Shown in pieces: positions 8,451 through 11,710 of a stretch of DNA of 11,710 bases (within the stretch, counting starts at the first letter, position 1; the number at the start of each line of letters is the position of its first letter). Source of the stretch: Spirochaetaceae bacterium (lineage in GTDB: Bacteria > Spirochaetota > Spirochaetia > Treponematales > Breznakiellaceae). A program made the translations under genes and the position numbers. Location of the stretch: positions 1 through 11,710 of the forward strand of contig JAIRMP010000011.1 of assembly GCA_031258615.1 (NCBI GenBank), read 5' to 3'. The notes beneath the pieces are model-generated. The model ran no database searches, had not been told where the DNA came from, and was given only the letters and a program-made list of their open reading frames with translations.

Positions 8451-9847
8451 CCGGGGCGCCTCTTTCCCCCGCCGGACGGATGTATCTCCAGCGTTACCGG
8501 TATCATACCGTACGATAAATCTTTTCGGATTTTATTGCAAATGTACGAATTGTAAGCCTGTGTGAACGCGGCGGGACGGGAGACAAACAGGCGGAAGACG
8601 ACAGGGTTTGCCGACACCTGAACGCCGTACTTCACCTTGAAGCGGGTATCCGGGCCGGAGGGCGGCGGATTTTCGGCCTGGACATTTTCCAAAAAATCGT
8701 TAAACACGGATGTTTCCGTAAAACGGTTAAGCTGCCCGTGCATTTTTATGGCCGTGTCCAGCAGCCCGGCTACACCCTCACCGGTCTTTCCACTCAGCGG
8801 CAACACGGGTACATACTTCATCTGTCCGAAAAAGTAATGGAGCGAATCACGCGCTGCCTCAAAGGAGTTTTTCATATTCGGCATCATATCCCATTTATTG
8901 AGCGCAAATATGAGGCCGCGGCCCTTGTCCGAGGCGAGCGCAGCTATCTTTTTGTCCTGGACTGAAAAACCCTCAGGCGCGTCTATCAAAAGGATCACAA
9001 TATCGGCCTCGTCCATCGTTTTTATCGCGCGGTTCACCGAGTAGTACTCTATATTTTCGCTGACACGGCTCTTCCGCCTGATGCCGGCGGTGTCCATCAC
9101 GGCGAAATCCCTGCCCTTCCACCGGAAGCATCCTTCGATAACGTCCCGCGTCGTGCCCGGTATCTCGCTTACTATTGAGGCCGCCTCCGCGCAGAGCCTG
9201 TTGGACAGCGTGGACTTTCCCGTATTCGGCTTTCCCAGTATGCTAAGCCTCACCGTGTTACAGCCGGTTTCGTCAGACACGGCGGCCTCCCCGCGGGCCG
9301 GCAGCTTGTCAGCTATCGCGGACGCAAGCTCCACTACATTGTCCCCGTGTTCAGCGGAGATCGGGTATATCCTGTCGAATCCAAAGCGCGCGAGATTCCA
9401 CGCTTCGGCCAAGAGCCTGCCGCCCTCGGTCTTGTTTACAGCGACGATCAGCTTATCGCGCAGCGGACGGAGCAGCGCGATGAATTCCTCATCCTCAGGC
9501 GTCAGTTCTCCCGCTGCCAGTATCAGCACAACCACGTCGGCCCGTTCTATCGCCTGAAGCGCGCGCTCTACGACGAGGCTGTCGAGACGGTTTTCATGCG
9601 AATCTGACGGCCGGCGGTCCAGCTTGAAGCCGCCCGTGTCCACGAGCAGGGACGGTTTTCCCGCTATGATCGCGTCTGAGGCCACCGGATCGCGCGTGAG
9701 CCCCGGCGTAGGATCGGTGATAGCGCGCCGCTTATGGAGGAGTCTGTTAAACAAAGTTGATTTACCCACGTTGGGCCGCCCGGCAAGCACGACCACAGGC
9801 TGTTTCCCCGCTGGTTTCCCCGCCGTAGTTTGGTATAGTTGTGTCAT
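8447..9847 (-). CDS. der: Ribosome biogenesis GTPase Der (EngA)
   Basis: 466 residues with two tandem GTPase domains and a C-terminal KH-like domain, the arrangement unique to Der, which acts in assembly of the 50S subunit in the cytoplasm. Domain 1 has GRPNVGKS (23-30), PGLTRD (48-53), DTGG (70-73) and NKTE (138-141). Domain 2 has GKPNTGKS (205-212), PGTTRD (230-235), DTAG (252-255) and NKWD (317-320). The KH-like domain spans about 377-458 and contains the usual FKVKYGVQV-type strand. The ATG at 9847 gives about 17 residues before the first beta strand, slightly longer than usual. A GTG at residue 18 (about 9796) is a possible alternative start, since it falls where the conserved strand begins. 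Der is the first gene of the minus-strand run, and its stop overlaps the MerR start. Confidence 0.97.
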   Translation of the reverse strand: MTQLYQTTAGKPAGKQPVVVLAGRPNVGKSTLFNRLLHKRRAITDPTPGLTRDPVASDAIIAGKPSLLVDTGGFKLDRRPSDSHENRLDSLVVERALQAIERADVVVLILAAGELTPEDEEFIALLRPLRDKLIVAVNKTEGGRLLAEAWNLARFGFDRIYPISAEHGDNVVELASAIADKLPARGEAAVSDETGCNTVRLSILGKPNTGKSTLSNRLCAEAASIVSEIPGTTRDVIEGCFRWKGRDFAVMDTAGIRRKSRVSENIEYYSVNRAIKTMDEADIVILLIDAPEGFSVQDKKIAALASDKGRGLIFALNKWDMMPNMKNSFEAARDSLHYFFGQMKYVPVLPLSGKTGEGVAGLLDTAIKMHGQLNRFTETSVFNDFLENVQAENPPPSGPDTRFKVKYGVQVSANPVVFRLFVSRPAAFTQAYNSYICNKIRKDLSYGMIPVTLEIHPSGGGKRRPG

Positions 9848-9855
9848 CGCCGCTA

Positions 9856-9884
9856 ATTATACCCATTTCCGGCAAATTCGTAAA
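9856..9884 (-). promoter_or_regulatory. Sigma70-type promoter of the der gene run
   Basis: On the minus strand, TTTACG (9884-9879) and a perfect TATAAT (9861-9856) are separated by 17 bases. The -35 matches 4 of 6 consensus positions. Only 8 bases separate the -10 from the annotated der ATG, so transcription would begin at or within a base or two of the ATG. No ribosome binding site can fit there, which implies a leaderless message or a downstream GTG start. Confidence 0.6.
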
Positions 9885-10266
9885 CTGTCACTATTCTTCA
9901 CTCTTCACTACCTACCTAAATTCCCGTAGAATAGTTTAACCTATGTTAGAAATTCTAAATCCTACAACAAGTTACTGAGCATTGATTTTCAAAATTTGGC
10001 GGGTTTTTTATAATTTCTTGCTGAAATAGCCATGAGACGGCTTGAAATATGGGTTTTATGCGGAATACCGCTGTGAACGGTTGTCTAAACCATGACAAAA
10101 CTTGAACTCATCCGATACATGGAAAAACTTAAGGTTCAATATATCAAAGATGACCGTATCATTTTCCCTGTTTCAAAAGTTCAAAAAAACTTGTCAAAAA
10201 AACTATTCTTGATGCTTTTGGTATAAAATACCCGCTGTAGCTATAATTTTGATGGGAATTTAGGAT
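9885..10266. other. AT-rich spacer between der and the accessory region
   Basis: This stretch separates the GC-rich core genes from the cassette-like region. Apart from the small ORF at 10092-10226, annotated separately, I see only a short GCGG-AATA-CCGC inverted repeat at 10060-10071 and a 14-codon ORF at 10032-10076. Neither is convincing as a functional element. No tRNA, integrase or additional copy of the structured repeat is visible here. Confidence 0.5.
10092..10226 (+). pseudogene. Small unknown ORF with A-run frameshift site near its end
   Basis: The ATG-initiated frame of 44 codons begins MTKLELIRYMEKLKVQYIKD and ends TAA at 10224-10226. I do not recognise the family. Two A-rich heptamers lie in frame near the end: A AAA AAC at 10184-10190 and A AAA AAA at 10196-10202. 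Reading on in the -1 frame from the first gives LVKKTILDAFGIKYPL and a stop at 10238-10240, which is a more protein-like ending than the zero frame. Either an indel in an A-run broke a gene of about 49 codons, or a -1 slip joins the frames; simple decay is likelier. No strong ribosome binding site is visible. It stands directly 5' of the first attC-like repeat, in the position of a cassette gene. Confidence 0.3.
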
Positions 10267-10380
10267 ATAATGGTGTACGCTCGTACTGCACATAACAGGA
10301 CTGTATATGCGCATACCCGCAAAGCGGGTATGACACCGCCCGTAGGCGGCTCGGCGTAAACAGCCGGAACGTTATACGCA
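10267..10380 (+). repeat. Structured repeat copy 1, integron attC-like site
   Basis: The left end (10267-10306) matches copy 2 at 11046 over about 40 bases with roughly three differences. The right end (ACAGCCGGAACGTTAT, 10360-10375) is identical in copy 2. The ends pair with each other: ATAAC (10292-10296) with GTTAT (10371-10375), and GG-A-CTGT (10298-10304) with ACAGCC (10360-10365), leaving one unpaired A. This resembles the R''/L'' and L'/R' boxes of attC. The centre carries two perfect hairpins: CATACCCGC/GCGGGTATG (10312-10332) and CCGCC/GGCGG (10336-10349). That it is a repeat is certain; the attC identity is inference, and GTTATAC deviates from the GTTRRRY core at one base. Confidence 0.6.
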
Positions 10381-10453
10381 ATAGGGGCTAAAATTTGCCG
10401 AAAATGCATTGTATAAAAAATCATACAAAAAATATGGGAAAAAATTGAATTCA

Positions 10454-10681
10454 TGTATAAAGTTTCAATGATAGAGATGCCTTTCAAAACCTGGGTTTTT
10501 AGAAAAGAGACCTTAGATTTTGATGATCAAGAGTTAGGAGAAAACAATATGGAAAAATGATTGGCATAAGAAAAATGACTTGACAGTTAAGAAATGGTAT
10601 ATTATACTTAGAAAAAATGGTTTTACGATGTTAGATCTAAAGGATATTAGGAGAAATTATGGAATTAAAATATACATATGA
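10454..10681 (+). pseudogene. Possible decayed small ORF ahead of hicBA
   Basis: The ATG at 10454 opens MYKVSMIEMPFKTWV but stops at TAG (10514-10516). A -1/+2 neighbour frame reads FRKETLDFDDQELGENN across 10498-10548. The original frame then reopens from 10538 to a TGA at 10679-10681, with KNDWHKKNDLTVKKWY and KNGFTMLDLKDIRRNYGI. Joining these pieces would need two compensating indels. AT-rich DNA produces such open stretches by chance, and the hicBA promoter lies inside it, so this may be nothing more than leader DNA. I do not recognise any family. Confidence 0.18.
10580..10608 (+). promoter_or_regulatory. Strong sigma70-type promoter for hicBA
   Basis: A perfect TTGACA (10580-10585), a 17-base spacer and TATACT (10603-10608, five of six consensus bases). 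Transcription would start near 10615, about 45 bases before the hicB ATG. An AGGAG ribosome binding site follows at 10649-10653, five bases before that ATG. The pair thus carries its own promoter, as expected for a toxin-antitoxin unit moved as a cassette. Confidence 0.75.
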
Positions 10682-10847
10682 AAAAGGGGAAAAATATTTA
10701 GTTGGCTGGTTATTGGATTATCCTGAGCATCCGACTCAAGGAATTGATATTCCGGACTTAGAAAAGCATCTTCTGGAAATTTATGGGTGGATAAAAGACG
10801 GTACGCTTGAGGTAAAAAAGCATTATGGAGTTTTAAAGGTTGTTTAA
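10659..10847 (+). CDS. hicB: Short HicB-family antitoxin
   Basis: 62 residues, beginning MELKYTYEKGEKYLVGWLLD. The pattern of a beta strand, then YLVGWLLDYPEHPTQG (13-28), then a helix (DIPDLEKHLLEIYGWIKDG, 30-48) is the HicB partial RNase H-like fold. The protein ends straight after this fold and lacks the C-terminal ribbon-helix-helix or helix-turn-helix domain of longer HicB proteins. It can be expected to bind and neutralise HicA, but direct DNA binding and self-repression are doubtful. A clear AGGAG site precedes the ATG. Its TAA stop shares one base with the ATG of the next gene, so the two are translationally coupled. Antitoxin-first order is a known variant of hicAB. Composition is much more AT-rich than the genes to the left, consistent with acquisition. 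Confidence 0.82.
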   Translation: MELKYTYEKGEKYLVGWLLDYPEHPTQGIDIPDLEKHLLEIYGWIKDGTLEVKKHYGVLKVV

Positions 10848-11038
10848 TGAAAAGAAACGCCTTTATAAAAATTCTTGAAACCAACGGGGTTGTATTTTTT
10901 CGGCATGGTTCTGAACATGATATATACATAAAAAATGAGACAGGAAAAAAGGTTTCAGTTCCAAGACATGGAGAAATAGAAAATAAGTTAGTAAAACTTA
11001 TTCTAAGAGAATTAAAGATAAAAACAAAGAAAAACTGA
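10847..11038 (+). CDS. hicA: HicA-family mRNA interferase toxin
   Basis: 63 residues, the usual length for HicA. It shows the double-stranded RNA-binding-like fold of the family: KRNAFIKILETNGVVFFRHG, then GSEHDIYI (residues 21-28) with the conserved catalytic-type His24, then VSVPRHGE (36-43) and a C-terminal helix IENKLVKLILREL. The family cleaves mRNA and halts translation until neutralised by HicB. The motif here is GSEH instead of the commoner GSHH; this keeps the second histidine, a variant I recall as present in the family. The gene overlaps hicB by one base (TAATG). It is followed after eight bases by the second structured repeat, so the operon fills the space between the two repeats. 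Confidence 0.88.
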   Translation: MKRNAFIKILETNGVVFFRHGSEHDIYIKNETGKKVSVPRHGEIENKLVKLILRELKIKTKKN

Positions 11039-11045
11039 AAAAAAA

Positions 11046-11247
11046 ATAATAGTGTACGCCCCTACTGCACATAACAGGACTGTATGCGCTTCGGGGCCTT
11101 ACGGCCCCTCGGCCTCCGCAATGGCTAGGTCATTCGCTGCGCTCATTCCCACGCCATTGCTCCGGCACAGTTTGTCGGCCCTGGAAATGCCGCGCATTTC
11201 CTTATTCGGGCCGCCAAACCGTCGCATACAGCCGGAACGTTATGCGA
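11046..11247 (+). repeat. Structured repeat copy 2, integron attC-like site with enlarged centre
   Basis: The outer ends match copy 1. The arms pair better here: CATAAC (11070-11075) with GTTATG (11239-11244), and GG-A-CTGTATGCG (11077-11088) with CGCATACAGCC (11223-11233). One A is unpaired, and the spacers are A on the left and GGAAC on the right. The centre is unlike copy 1 and holds three perfect inverted repeats. These are GGGGCC/GGCCCC (11093-11108), GCAATGGC/GCCATTGC (11118-11160), and GGAAATGC/GCATTTCC (11183-11201), the last nested within CGGCCC/GGGCCG (11176-11213) and GTTTG/CAAAC (11170-11219). Conserved ends around a variable folded centre, 3' of a gene pair, fit an attC site, although about 175 bases between the R boxes is long for that class. 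Confidence 0.62.
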
Positions 11248-11256
11248 ACTAAACAA

Positions 11257-11284
11257 CCACCGCCTAAAGGCGGTGGGTTTCTTT
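11257..11284 (+). terminator. Hairpin with T-rich tail, possible terminator for hicBA
   Basis: A perfect 8-base-pair stem, CCACCGCC/GGCGGTGG, with a TAAA loop is followed by GTTTCTTT on the plus strand. It could end transcripts coming from hicBA. The same palindrome is also the likely recognition hairpin of the insertion sequence, so the terminator role is secondary and uncertain. Confidence 0.35.
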
Positions 11285-11342
11285 AGCGGCTGAAAGCCGC
11301 ATTGGGGCTAAAGCCCCCTAAAATGTCCTTTTGCTAAAGCAA
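11257..11342. repeat. Row of four hairpins sharing TAAA/GAA loops
   Basis: Four consecutive inverted repeats within 86 bases: CCACCGCC-TAAA-GGCGGTGG (11257-11276), GCGGCT-GAA-AGCCGC (11286-11300), GGGGC-TAAA-GCCCC (11304-11317) and TTGC-TAAA-GCAA (11331-11342). All have a purine-rich A loop. The first is probably the IS end hairpin; the role of the other three, which lie between it and the end of the tnpA reading frame, is unknown. Confidence 0.75.
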
Positions 11343-11350
11343 TCTATAGT

Positions 11351-11710
11351 TTACGACTGAAACTCGTCCCCCTGCCCCTCTTCTTCTATCTTGAAGTGAT
11401 TCTTGTCTCCTTGCTCAAATTAGCGCTCGATATATTCTCGTATCATCTCTTGCGTCACCGCCCCTACCGTCCGCACAGAAATATCCTCTCGCCCACAAAT
11501 GTTGTCCCCAATATCTTTTCTTTAATTCCGGAAATTCTTCCTGTATCAGCCGGGATGACCTCCCTTTCAGATATTGTACTATCTTCGCCGACGCTATATG
11601 TGTCGGACATGATATCAGCATATGCACATGTTCCTTCCCCACACTCCCCTCCACTATCGTTATCCCCCTCGACTCGCACCCCTGTATCAGCAGTTCCCTC
11701 AGCCGCTCCG
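11351..11710 (-). pseudogene. tnpA: IS200-type TnpA transposase, disrupted and truncated by window edge
   Basis: HUH/Y1-transposase of the single-strand-transposing IS200/IS605 family. The frame entering from the right edge reads RLRELLIQGCESRGITIVEG, then the HUH motif in KEHVHMLISCP, then KIVQYLKGRSSRLIQEEFPE and WGQHLWARGYFCA. About 35-45 N-terminal residues lie outside the window. After GYFCA one extra base at 11471-11472 shifts the frame, which then ends in RALI and a stop at 11415. In the restored frame the sequence is TVGAVTQEMIREYIER, followed by a TAA at 11422-11420 where the family has Gln, then FEQGDKNHFKIEEEG and a final stop at 11351. The catalytic Tyr and metal-ligand Gln of YxxxQ are therefore both lost from any product. 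An inactive remnant. Confidence 0.85.

Larger units (their letters stand above)
11248..11710 (-). mobile_element. IS200/IS605-type insertion sequence, 3' part, decayed
   Basis: A minus-strand tnpA remnant followed by a hairpin-rich end. The outermost hairpin (11257-11276) has the position expected of the subterminal palindrome at the tnpA-distal end of this family, which has no terminal inverted repeats. The exact left boundary is uncertain within about 11247-11256, directly beside the second attC-like repeat. The other end is outside the window. No tnpB is visible. Confidence 0.7.

Noticed and set aside
7914..8555. 213-codon plus-strand open frame
   Set aside because: It runs antisense across the start of the cyclase gene, the MerR gene and the end of der, all of which have clear family motifs on the minus strand.
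10260..10487. 75-codon minus-strand open frame
   Set aside because: It covers repeat copy 1 and adjacent AT-rich DNA, with no recognisable protein pattern.
10657..10929. 90-codon minus-strand open frame
   Set aside because: Antisense to hicB and hicA, which have clear family motifs, a promoter and a ribosome binding site on the plus strand.
10267..11247. CRISPR array
   Set aside because: Only two repeat copies about 780 bases apart, with long variable centres and a gene pair between them; no regular short spacers.
11052..11252. 66-codon plus-strand open frame
   Set aside because: It lies entirely within the structured repeat copy 2; no domain and no ribosome binding site.

Overview
The window looks like chromosomal DNA of a treponeme-type spirochaete, possibly one of the gut-associated, moderately GC-rich Treponema. 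This rests on the protein style rather than a marker gene. It contains a receptor-type cyclase-like protein with a treponeme-like catalytic region, a very large cysteine-free outer-membrane protein, and an AAA-ATPase-like protein of a family common in host-associated anaerobes. The assignment is inference.

Positions 1-9847 are a compact run of minus-strand genes, all in the same direction. In transcription order they are: der (ribosome-assembly GTPase, 9847-8447), a short MerR-type regulator overlapping der by 4 bases (8450-8136), a membrane-anchored HAMP/class III cyclase-like protein (8078-5595), a 1664-residue secreted beta-rich outer-membrane protein (5542-548), and the N-terminal 151 codons of an AAA-ATPase-like protein (455 to the left edge). 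Gaps are short (52-92 bases) and no clear terminator was seen, so a single long transcript from the der promoter at 9856-9884 is possible. That promoter's -10 lies only 8 bases before the der ATG, which predicts a leaderless or nearly leaderless mRNA. The cyclase keeps the transition-state Asn/Arg motif but has lost both metal-binding aspartates, so it is probably a non-catalytic nucleotide sensor or a pseudo-cyclase.

Positions 9885-11250 are visibly AT-rich accessory DNA. A small frameshifted ORF (10092-10226) is followed by a structured repeat (10267-10380). Next come a possible decayed ORF, a strong sigma70-type promoter (10580-10608), a hicBA toxin-antitoxin pair (10659-11038) and a second copy of the structured repeat (11046-11247). 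The two repeats share both outer ends, which pair with each other like the R and L boxes of an integron attC site (CATAAC...GTTATG, with an unpaired A in the inner arm). Their hairpin-rich centres differ completely. The simplest reading is a mobile gene cassette carrying a toxin-antitoxin pair between two attC-like sites, with no integrase in view.

From 11248 to the right edge lies the 3' part of an IS200/IS605-type element on the minus strand. It has a row of four hairpins at its end and a tnpA broken by both a one-base insertion and a nonsense codon. The nonsense codon falls exactly on the metal-ligand glutamine of the YxxxQ motif. The element abuts the right end of the second attC-like repeat.
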